Below the pieces are notes generated by a model. It was not told the DNA's origin. It made no database searches and worked only from the letters and a program-made list of their open reading frames with translations. Below are positions 1 to 7,233 of a stretch of 43,211 nucleotides of DNA, piece by piece (position 1 is the first letter of the stretch; every line of letters starts with the position of its first letter). The translations under genes and the position numbers were made by a program. Source of the DNA: an uncultured Collinsella sp. (lineage in GTDB: Bacteria > Actinomycetota > Coriobacteriia > Coriobacteriales > Coriobacteriaceae); contig UQZU01000016.1 of assembly GCA_900545665.1 (NCBI GenBank), positions 1-43,211 of the forward strand. The letters run 5' to 3'.

Positions 1-53
1 ACCTACAACAGCGCGGTTAACAGCCGCGTGCTCTACCATTGAGCTACCGAGGA
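1..53 (-). tRNA. tRNA-Asn (GTT), 3' part cut by window edge
   Basis: On the minus strand the acceptor 5' strand (TCCTCGG), a D arm with GCTC/GAGC pairing, and an anticodon stem CGCGG/CCGCG around the loop CTGTTAA are visible, which gives anticodon GTT and so asparagine. The T arm and 3' acceptor strand lie outside the window. A matching promoter lies just upstream at 84-111. Confidence 0.93.
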
Positions 54-83
54 ATAGGTGCGTGCTCTCAAGCAACGAAGTTT

Positions 84-111
84 ATTATACGGACGAATCA
101 GCTTAGGGCAA
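84..111 (-). promoter_or_regulatory. sigma-70 promoter of tRNA-Asn
   Basis: On the minus strand a -35 box TTGCCC (106-111) and a perfect -10 box TATAAT (84-89) are separated by 16 bp. The distance to the mature tRNA 5' end at 53 is about 30 bp, which fits a short trimmed leader. Confidence 0.65.
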
Positions 112-139
112 GAACTTTTTTAAGAAATTTTCCGACCTA

Positions 140-191
140 GTCATTGGGGACGTTCTTAAACGACTAGTCATTCAAGAACGTCCCCAATGAC
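140..191. repeat. Perfect 18-bp inverted repeat between tRNA-Asn and rpoD
   Basis: The arm gtcattggggacgttctt (140-157) is exactly complementary to 174-191, with a 16-nt loop. The 9-mer ctagtcatt appears both at the left edge (137-145) and inside the loop (164-172), so the element has direct as well as inverted repetition. It has no U-tract on either side, so it is not an ordinary terminator. A REP-like dispersed palindrome is the likely class (inference). Confidence 0.7.
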
Positions 192-200
192 TACATGAAA

Positions 201-230
201 GCGCCCCCAAGCGGATGTGCTTGAGGGCGC
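201..230 (-). terminator. Hairpin terminator downstream of rpoD
   Basis: Arms gcgcccccaagc (201-212) and gcttgagggcgc (219-230) pair with one G.U and a 6-nt loop. On the minus strand the stem is followed by TTTCAT, a short U-tract. It starts 11 bp after the rpoD stop, so it should end the long rimP-to-rpoD transcript. Confidence 0.7.
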
Positions 231-241
231 CTCTTGCTTGA

Positions 242-1591
242 CTAGCTTTCGATATAGTCTTTGAGCTTGCTGCTGCGGCTCGGGTGGCGAAGCTTGGCCA
301 GAGTCTTGGACTCGATCTGGCGGATGCGCTCGCGTGTGACGCCAAACTCGCGGCCGACTTCCTCGAGCGTGCGGGGATGACCGTCGACAAGGCCAAAGCG
401 CAGCTCGATAACCTTGCGCTCACGATCTGCAAGCGAATCGAGCACCTGGGTGAGCTGCTCCTGCAGCATGGAGAAGCTGGCGGCATCGGGCGGAACGATG
501 GCCTGGGAGTCCTCGATAAAGTCGCCCAGTTGGGAATCCTCTTCCTCGCCGATGGGGGTCTCGAGCGACACGGGCTCCTGCGAGATCTTCTGGATCTCGC
601 GGACGCGGTCGGCGCTCATGTCCATCTCGGCACCGATCTCCTCGGGGGTCGGGTCGCGACCCAGGTCCTGGAGAAGCTGGCGCTGCACGCGGACGAGTTT
701 GTTGATGGTCTCGACCATGTGCACGGGAATACGGATGGTACGGGCCTGGTCGGCGATAGCGCGCGTGATGGCCTGACGGATCCACCACGTGGCGTACGTG
801 GAGAACTTAAAGCCCTTCTGGTAGTCGAACTTCTCGACGGCGCGAATCAGACCGAGGTTGCCCTCCTGGATCAGGTCCAGGAACAGCATGCCGCGACCGA
901 CATAACGCTTGGCGATGGAGACGACCAGACGAAGGTTTGCGCTGATGAGCGCCTGCTTGGCTTCGAGGCCCACGTTCTCAATACGCGTAAGACGACGCAT
1001 CTCGGCACGCGTGAGTTCGAGCTCACCAGCATCGGCAGCCTCGAGCTTCTCGGTGGCCTCAAGACCGGCCTCGATCTTCATGGCCAGATCGACCTCTTCG
1101 GAGGCGGTCAGCAGGTCGACCTTGCCAATCTCCTTGAGGTACATACGGACTGGGTCGCCGGTCAACATCACCGTGGAGGCATCGATGCCGCGCACGCGCG
1201 AACGCGAACGGGACGTGCGCACGGTGCGCTTCTTCTTGCTCTTGGAAGAACCCATCTCGGCGTCGGCCTGGCGGGCCATCTTGAGCTCGTGATCGTCGAG
1301 CGAGCCGGAATCGTGCTCGTCGTCGTCATCGAAATCGTCGGTATCAGAATCGGTATTGTCATCGTCGACGTCCATGGGGGCGTCGTCGTTACCGCTCGCG
1401 GAGATAATCTGGATGCCGCTGTTGCGCAGCGCGGAATACACCGCGGTGAGCTGCTCATCAGTTACATCGATATCCTTCAGGGCGACCTGAATCTCGTCCT
1501 CGGTTACCGAAGTCCTGTTTGAGCCGCTGCCCATGAGCTTTGCAACGTAGGATTCCAGCCCAGTACCCGTGCTCTCAGTCTTTTTTGGCAC
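242..1591 (-). CDS. rpoD: RNA polymerase primary sigma factor (RpoD/SigA)
   Basis: This is the housekeeping sigma factor, which directs RNA polymerase to promoters. Of its 449 residues the first ~140 are a poorly conserved region with a very acidic stretch (about 71-100) and a basic RS-rich patch (about 115-135). Region 1.2 begins near 146. Region 2 follows, with DLIQEGNLGLIRAVEKF (about 229-245) and STYATWWIRQAI (about 254-265). Region 4.2 has the helix-turn-helix VTRERIRQIESKT (about 418-430). The start is a GTG (1589-1591) preceded by AGGGAGA about 6 nt upstream. It is the last gene of the dnaG-rpoD macromolecular-synthesis block, 110 bp after dnaG, and that gap has no clear promoter. A hairpin terminator follows the stop. 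The identification is secure. Confidence 0.98.
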   Translation of the reverse strand: MPKKTESTGTGLESYVAKLMGSGSNRTSVTEDEIQVALKDIDVTDEQLTAVYSALRNSGIQIISASGNDDAPMDVDDDNTDSDTDDFDDDDEHDSGSLDDHELKMARQADAEMGSSKSKKKRTVRTSRSRSRVRGIDASTVMLTGDPVRMYLKEIGKVDLLTASEEVDLAMKIEAGLEATEKLEAADAGELELTRAEMRRLTRIENVGLEAKQALISANLRLVVSIAKRYVGRGMLFLDLIQEGNLGLIRAVEKFDYQKGFKFSTYATWWIRQAITRAIADQARTIRIPVHMVETINKLVRVQRQLLQDLGRDPTPEEIGAEMDMSADRVREIQKISQEPVSLETPIGEEEDSQLGDFIEDSQAIVPPDAASFSMLQEQLTQVLDSLADRERKVIELRFGLVDGHPRTLEEVGREFGVTRERIRQIESKTLAKLRHPSRSSKLKDYIES

Positions 1592-1701
1592 AGATTCTCC
1601 CTTCGTAGTCCACAGGACTCAATACTTTAGCACACACGTAGACGTCTATACCCAAAATAAAGACAGGATATAGGCGAGAATACGCTGGTTGACCACAACA
1701 T

Positions 1702-3831
1702 CTAGGCCTGATCGGCACCTACAGTCTCCAAACCGATCAAACGGAACGGGTCGGCCACGCCACCGATCGACTTTTGGAGCTCGCGCTGGCGCTGAGAATC
1801 TTGCACCGCCTGCATCGTCAGCACGCGACGGGCCTCATCGTCGAGTGAACGGTCCTGACGTAACTTGGCCTGCGCGGCTCGCATGCGACGCTTGATGGTG
1901 TAGAGCTCGAGCGTATCGAGCATAAAGACGATGTTCGTCTCGGTCGGGTGCTTACTCGTTGCCGAGATGCGCCCGGCGCTGACAAGCGACGCCGCCTCGG
2001 GACACACCGCGCGCGCCGCATCCATGCAGGCCGCAGGATCGGTTCCCGGCGGCGTTGCCAGCACGGCCCACGCAATGGACTCGTGACGCGGGTCAACCCA
2101 CTCGATAGAACAAATGCGATCGGCATACGTGCGGAACAGATCGGGGTAGCTCGTGAGCATCGTCAGCAGCTCGCGCTCCCCCGCCAGGGATTTCCGCTCC
2201 AGATCGGTCAAAACAATCGGCATCGACGGAGCTGCCGCCGCGCTTGAACTATCGGCAACGGGCGCAGCGCTTTCCATCCCCGCTGGCACATCAATTGGCG
2301 GCAAATCCTCGTCGACCTCCACCGGCGCGGCACCATAGGCATCAAGCGGAACGTAGTCGTACGGGTCCTCCTCGACCGGTGCGGACACCGGCGGCGTTGC
2401 ACCCGCGGCCCAGGCACCGCGACCGGCACTGCGCGCACCGGCCGCACCGCCGCCCGAGCTTCGTCCCTGCGAACCGCCCGAGCGCTCAGCTTGCGCGCGT
2501 TGACGCTCGTAGCTCTGCTCACGACGTCGCTCCGCATCCTCACGCTTGGCGACATCGCGAAACACACGGCCCGAACTCGCGCGCACGGTCTCCAGGTCCA
2601 AACCCAGCAGATCGGCAATCTGGATAAAGTACGTGTCAATCATATAGCTGTCGCGCAGCGGATAGATGAGCGTCAGCGCATCCTCGAGCGCTTTAGCGCG
2701 ACCGCCCGGTGTGGTAATGTCGCTCGACTCCTGTAGCGAACGGTACACAAAGTCCATGAGGGGCTCGGCGGCATCGATGCGCGCCTGCAGTGCCTCGCCA
2801 CCATGCGCCGTGATGAACTCCATGGGGTCGTTGCCGTCGGGAAGCACCACGCAGCGAAGATCCATCGAATCCTGCTCGATAAACTGAATCGCGCGACGGG
2901 CAGCCTTTTGACCAGCGGCGTCGCCATCGAACATATATACAATGCGCTTGGCAAAACGAGTGAGTGTCTTAACGTGATGTTCCGTCAGCGCCGTGCCCAG
3001 CGTGGCGACAACGTTTTTGATCCCTGCCTCCCAGCAGGCGATGCAGTCGGTATAGCCCTCCACCACGATGGCGGTATCCTGCGCGACGATAAACTCCTTG
3101 GCCCAGTTAAAGCCATAGAGGTTTCGCTTTTTATGAAACACGCTCGTCTCGGCGGTGTTGAGGTACTTAGGCTGACCATCGCCCATGATGCGCCCGCCAA
3201 AGGCGATGTTATGACCCTGCTCATCAAAGATGGGAAACATCACGCGGTCGTAAAAGCGGTCCGCGAGCTGTCCGCGCCCGCGGCTCACGGCCACGTTGGC
3301 GTCAATCATCTCCTGCGGGGTAAAGCCCGCCTGAGACAGGTGCGAAACCAGCATGTTGCGACCCGGCGCAAAACCCAGGCAATAGCGGCGACAGACATCG
3401 CCACCCATACCGCGGCTGGCAAAGTACTCGCGCGGACGGCTGTCCTTACCGCGCATAAGCATGGTGTGGTAGAACTGAGCCGTCTCGGCGCACAGGTCAT
3501 AGATGCGGGCGCGCTTGGTGCCGCGATCGCGCTGCGTACCGGTATCGTGGAGTTCAATGCCCGCACGGTCGGCCAGGTAGCGAATCGACTCGGGAAAACT
3601 CAGGTTCTCGCGCTTCATAATATAGGTAAAGACGTCACCGCCCTCGCCGCAACCAAAGCAGTGCCATACCTGCGTAGCAGGGATAATGTGAAACGAGGGG
3701 GTCTTTTCGCCATGAAAGGGGCAGCATCCCCAAAACTCATGGCCGCGGGGCTTGAGCTCAACCGTTTCCTGCACGATGGCAACCAGGTCCGACGCCGCGC
3801 GTACCTGATCTTTTTCCTCATCGCTAATCAC
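1702..3831 (-). CDS. dnaG: DNA primase
   Basis: DnaG makes the RNA primers for lagging-strand replication, working with the DnaB helicase. The 709-residue protein has an N-terminal CHC2-type zinc finger (ligands about C37, H40, C58, C61). The Toprim catalytic core follows, with the acidic motif EGYTD (258-262) and DGD (302-304), and then a low-complexity A/P/G/R-rich linker (about 430-530) leads to the helicase-binding C-terminal domain. The start is GTG and overlaps the ribF stop by 8 nt (GTGATTAG), so translation is probably coupled. The length is somewhat above the usual ~600 because of the linker. The neighbouring rpoD downstream is the classical arrangement. Confidence 0.97.
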   Translation of the reverse strand: MISDEEKDQVRAASDLVAIVQETVELKPRGHEFWGCCPFHGEKTPSFHIIPATQVWHCFGCGEGGDVFTYIMKRENLSFPESIRYLADRAGIELHDTGTQRDRGTKRARIYDLCAETAQFYHTMLMRGKDSRPREYFASRGMGGDVCRRYCLGFAPGRNMLVSHLSQAGFTPQEMIDANVAVSRGRGQLADRFYDRVMFPIFDEQGHNIAFGGRIMGDGQPKYLNTAETSVFHKKRNLYGFNWAKEFIVAQDTAIVVEGYTDCIACWEAGIKNVVATLGTALTEHHVKTLTRFAKRIVYMFDGDAAGQKAARRAIQFIEQDSMDLRCVVLPDGNDPMEFITAHGGEALQARIDAAEPLMDFVYRSLQESSDITTPGGRAKALEDALTLIYPLRDSYMIDTYFIQIADLLGLDLETVRASSGRVFRDVAKREDAERRREQSYERQRAQAERSGGSQGRSSGGGAAGARSAGRGAWAAGATPPVSAPVEEDPYDYVPLDAYGAAPVEVDEDLPPIDVPAGMESAAPVADSSSAAAAPSMPIVLTDLERKSLAGERELLTMLTSYPDLFRTYADRICSIEWVDPRHESIAWAVLATPPGTDPAACMDAARAVCPEAASLVSAGRISATSKHPTETNIVFMLDTLELYTIKRRMRAAQAKLRQDRSLDDEARRVLTMQAVQDSQRQRELQKSIGGVADPFRLIGLETVGADQA

Positions 3832-4831
3832 GGATGCTCACCCCCTGCTCACCCAAGTTATGACGGATATCGTCGATATTACCCTCGACAGTCGCGATCA
3901 ACTCGTCTAGGGAATCGAACACGCGAGACGGACGCAGCCAGCGCGTAAACGCCAGCGACACCGAGGCGCCATACAGGTCGCCCGTATAGCCGATCAGGTT
4001 AGCCTCGAGATGCGCCGAGGCGGCATCGTCGGCATAGGTCGGCGGCAGACCGACGTTAACGGCAGCAGGCCATACGGTATCGTCGACCAGCACCAGACCC
4101 TCATAGACGCCATCGGCAGGCACTTGAATGCCGTCGGGCACCTGGATGTTTGCCGTGGGAAAGCCCATGTCGGAGCCCTCGTGACGGCCAGCCGCCACAA
4201 CGCCGCGCAGCATATAGGGACGGCCGAGAAGCTCGGCAGCCAGCTCCGCATGACCCTGACCCAGCTCATGGCGGATGCGCGTGGCGCAGATGGTCTGCCC
4301 GTTAACGCAGAGCAGGTCGTGACCGTAAACGTCAACCCCACGCTCAGCGCCCCAGGTGCGCATCTCGGCAACGCCCGAAGCGCCGCCACGGCCGAGCCTA
4401 AAGTCGCTGCCGACACGAATGGAGCGAATGTCGATAACGCGCGACAACAGCGCCAGAAACCCGACATGGTCGAGTGCCGACACGGCAGGCGTAAAGGGAA
4501 CGGCCACCACCGCATCGACCCCGGTTTGGGCCAGGGTATGCAGGCGATCAGCCGTCGTCATCAATTTTTGAGCGGGCGAAGGACTCACCACGACGTCCGG
4601 ATCAGGATCGAAAGTAATCACGACCGCTTTGCTGCCGTGATCATGCGCATCGCGAATAACCGCATCGATCAGCTCTTGGTGCCCACGATGTACGCCATCA
4701 AACACACCAATGGCGATTGAAGCGGCACCCAAGAACTCGCACGCATCAAATGCATCGGCAGAAACGATACGGGCCTCATCCAACTCACCCGCGAAAAAGA
4801 TACGCGCGAGCTCGTGGGGTGCCAGCATCAT
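3824..4831 (-). CDS. ribF: Bifunctional riboflavin kinase / FAD synthetase
   Basis: RibF converts riboflavin to FMN and FMN to FAD in the cytoplasm. The 335-aa protein has the N-terminal nucleotidyltransferase motif GVFDGVHRGH (about 42-51) and the FAD-synthetase signature with RVGSDFRLGRGG (about 139-150). A C-terminal riboflavin kinase domain contains GFPTANI (about 223-229). The ATG overlaps the truB stop (ATGA), and the 3' end overlaps dnaG. ribF next to truB is the standard Gram-positive order. The identification is secure. Confidence 0.96.
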   Translation of the reverse strand: MMLAPHELARIFFAGELDEARIVSADAFDACEFLGAASIAIGVFDGVHRGHQELIDAVIRDAHDHGSKAVVITFDPDPDVVVSPSPAQKLMTTADRLHTLAQTGVDAVVAVPFTPAVSALDHVGFLALLSRVIDIRSIRVGSDFRLGRGGASGVAEMRTWGAERGVDVYGHDLLCVNGQTICATRIRHELGQGHAELAAELLGRPYMLRGVVAAGRHEGSDMGFPTANIQVPDGIQVPADGVYEGLVLVDDTVWPAAVNVGLPPTYADDAASAHLEANLIGYTGDLYGASVSLAFTRWLRPSRVFDSLDELIATVEGNIDDIRHNLGEQGVSIRD

Positions 4832-5760
4832 CGAACACCGCCGATCGCCTGCGGAAAGACGTGCTCCATCACAAAGCGGCCGCCCTCGATACGAGCAAGC
4901 GCCTTCAATCCCCCATCGAGCACGAGCGCGAACGGCGCCTTCGCCGTATCGAAATCCGCAAGCGCGCGTTCAACGGGAATGCGGCGACCACAAAGCAGGT
5001 CGTCTGCAAGATTGCCCGGCAAATCGACACGCGTGGCACCAAGGGCGGCGATGGGATCCAGAGCGAAGCCGGCAGCGGACTCGGCAGAGAGCTCCTCTAC
5101 CGCATGACAGGCACCAATGGAAACCACGCCGGAGGCCGTACGGCGCAGCGCGGAAATATGCGCAGCGCTATCGCAGGCGCGACCCAGATCGCGAGCGAGC
5201 GCGCGAATGTAGGTGCCCTTGCTTACCGAAAACGCCACGGTCCAGACGCACGTATCGCCCTCGTCGCTCACGGCGATCAGGTCGGCGGCATAGACCTCGA
5301 CGGGGCGCGGAGGCAAGTCTACCGCATTGCCCTCGCGAGCACTCTTATAGGCACGAACGCCATTGACCGAGATGGCCGAAAAAGCTGGCGGCACCTGCAA
5401 CTGCGGGCCAAGCATAGCGGCCAGCTGCTCACGGGCGTAAGCGAGATCGTGCAGCTCGGGGGCAACGGGTACCGTGCGGACGGCCTCGCCCTCCGCGTCA
5501 TCGGTATTGGTCTCGACGCCAAACGAAATGTCGGCGACATAGCTTTTGGTATCGAGGGTTAGCATGCCCAGCAGACGGGTCGCCTGGCCGACGCCCACCA
5601 CCATGACACCCGAGGCCATGGGGTCGAGCGTACCGGCATGGCCGACGCGTCGCTCATGGAGGGCGCGTCGGCACTGCGATACCACGTCGTGGGACGTACA
5701 GCCCACCGGCTTATCGACGGCGAGCAGCATATTCAATTGAGAAGGCGTACGACGAGCCAT
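4828..5760 (-). CDS. truB: tRNA pseudouridine-55 synthase
   Basis: TruB isomerises U55 of the tRNA T-loop to pseudouridine. The 310-aa protein begins with MARRTPSQLN and then shows the family signature LLAVDKPVGCTSHDVV (12-27). The catalytic aspartate D46 lies in GHAGTLDPMASGV (40-52). The conserved GTYIRALARDLG motif appears about two thirds along. The usual PUA-like tail is short. It lies between nrnA (15 bp upstream) and ribF (4-nt overlap) in the operon. Confidence 0.96.
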   Translation of the reverse strand: MARRTPSQLNMLLAVDKPVGCTSHDVVSQCRRALHERRVGHAGTLDPMASGVMVVGVGQATRLLGMLTLDTKSYVADISFGVETNTDDAEGEAVRTVPVAPELHDLAYAREQLAAMLGPQLQVPPAFSAISVNGVRAYKSAREGNAVDLPPRPVEVYAADLIAVSDEGDTCVWTVAFSVSKGTYIRALARDLGRACDSAAHISALRRTASGVVSIGACHAVEELSAESAAGFALDPIAALGATRVDLPGNLADDLLCGRRIPVERALADFDTAKAPFALVLDGGLKALARIEGGRFVMEHVFPQAIGGVR

Positions 5761-5775
5761 GTACCATCCAAAATG

Positions 5776-6819
5776 TTAGAGCTCGACGGTCACCGAAGCG
5801 GGATCCTCCCCCACCAGCTCGGCCAGCATGGGAAGTGCCACGGCGAGCGTCTCGCGAATCGTTCCGTTGTTGGAAAAGCCGGCGGCGGCATGATGCCCGC
5901 CACCGCCAAAGTTGGCAGCGATCTCGGACACATCGAGGTCACCCTTGGAGCGCAGGTTGCCGCGCACCTTGGTATCGCCCTCGATGCCCTTTAGGAACAG
6001 GCAGACCTCAACGCCCATCACCGAACGCACCACATCGACCAGACCGTCGCACTCATCCGAGGTGACGCCGCAGGCCTCGAGGTCGCTCTGGTACGCATAA
6101 CTATATGCCACACGACCGCGCGCCACGGTCTTGATACGACCCATAACGATGGACTTGAGATGCAAGAACTCTACGCGCATGCTCTGGTAGACCTCGAGCG
6201 CGACGCGCGCCGGATCGGCACCGTGCGCGACCAGGCGCGAGGCGGCATGGAACGCAGCAGCATCGGCGTTTTGGTACTGAAAACGACCGGTATCGGTCAC
6301 CAGGCCGCACAGCAGGCAGGTCGCGACACCGTTGCGAGCCACAATGCCGCAATTGTCTAAAAAGCGGTCGATGATCATGGCGCAGGCCGCGGCGCCGACG
6401 CACCTCAGGCTCAGCTCGGCAAATTCCTCACGCGCCGGATGGTGATCGAAGCACACCACATGAGACGAGCGGCGGAGCACCTCGGCGGAGTTGTTCAGAC
6501 GCTCGACGACCGGCACGTCAACCGAGATGAACAGGTCCGGATTGCCGGTATACGCAGATGCCGGCACCAGACGATCTGCGCCCTCCATAAAGCGGTAGAT
6601 GCGCGGAACCGGGTCATCGTCTGCCAGCAGCAAGGCAATGTCCTTGTTGGGGAAAAACTTCATAAGCGATAAGCCCAGACCCAGCACGGAGCCCAGGGCG
6701 TCACCATCGGGAGACGTATGTCCCGAAATCGCAATGGAGGACGCACCCTCGATGAGCTCGAGGATGCGTCGCTGAATATCTGCAGACTCGCACGATGCGA
6801 GGTCGGCGGAATTACTCAT
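5776..6819 (-). CDS. nrnA: DHH/DHHA1 phosphoesterase, NrnA-like (oligoribonuclease / pAp phosphatase)
   Basis: Proteins of this family degrade nanoRNAs or dephosphorylate pAp, and some members cleave cyclic-dinucleotide products. In the 347-aa sequence the metal-binding residues are visible: D38 and D40 in TSPDGDALGS, D101, the DHH triad at 125-127 in CFDHHPA, and D176 in TDTGRF. The DHHA1 substrate motif GGGGHHAAAGF lies at about 305-315. Its start overlaps the rbfA stop by 8 nt. Position between rbfA and truB is the usual one in Firmicutes and Actinobacteria. Family membership is secure; the exact substrate (nanoRNA, pAp or linear dinucleotides) cannot be told from sequence. Confidence 0.9.
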   Translation of the reverse strand: MSNSADLASCESADIQRRILELIEGASSIAISGHTSPDGDALGSVLGLGLSLMKFFPNKDIALLLADDDPVPRIYRFMEGADRLVPASAYTGNPDLFISVDVPVVERLNNSAEVLRRSSHVVCFDHHPAREEFAELSLRCVGAAACAMIIDRFLDNCGIVARNGVATCLLCGLVTDTGRFQYQNADAAAFHAASRLVAHGADPARVALEVYQSMRVEFLHLKSIVMGRIKTVARGRVAYSYAYQSDLEACGVTSDECDGLVDVVRSVMGVEVCLFLKGIEGDTKVRGNLRSKGDLDVSEIAANFGGGGHHAAAGFSNNGTIRETLAVALPMLAELVGEDPASVTVEL

Positions 6820-7222
6820 CTAAAGCTGCCTCCTGGGCGGCATCCGCTATGGGATAGCCGTCCTCGTCCTTTTCGATCGCAAGCGTGGCGGGAACGTTTT
6901 CCAGCGCACGCGTGATGCGCTCGGCCTCATCGGTCGAGCGATCGATGCGGAAATCGAGCTCGGGCGTGACGCGCCAATCGAGCGAGCGGGCCAACAGGCT
7001 ACGGATGCGGCCCTTGGCGCTGGCGAGCGCCTCCATGACCTCGTCGTAGCGGCTCGCGTCGCACGACACGTACACGCGCGCGAACGAACGGTCCACCGCG
7101 ACCTCGACCGCGGTCAGGGTGACCAGGTCGAGACGCGGATCGGAAACCTCAAAGAGCAGGATATAACCGAGCTTCTCGCGAAGCTGCTCGCCCAGACGGC
7201 GGGTTGCCTGCGTTTGCTTCAT
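6812..7222 (-). CDS. rbfA: 30S ribosome-binding factor A
   Basis: RbfA assists late maturation of the 30S subunit and 16S 5' processing. The 136-aa protein has the KH-type fold signature: an N-terminal basic helix (QATRRLGEQLREKLGYIL), then EVSDPRLDLVTLTAVEVAVD and the strand FARVYVS. The C-terminal tail is acidic. It lies 11 bp after infB, in the conserved nusA-infB-rbfA order, and overlaps the nrnA start by 8 nt. Confidence 0.94.
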   Translation of the reverse strand: MKQTQATRRLGEQLREKLGYILLFEVSDPRLDLVTLTAVEVAVDRSFARVYVSCDASRYDEVMEALASAKGRIRSLLARSLDWRVTPELDFRIDRSTDEAERITRALENVPATLAIEKDEDGYPIADAAQEAALDE

Positions 7223-7233
7223 AGCGCTACCCC

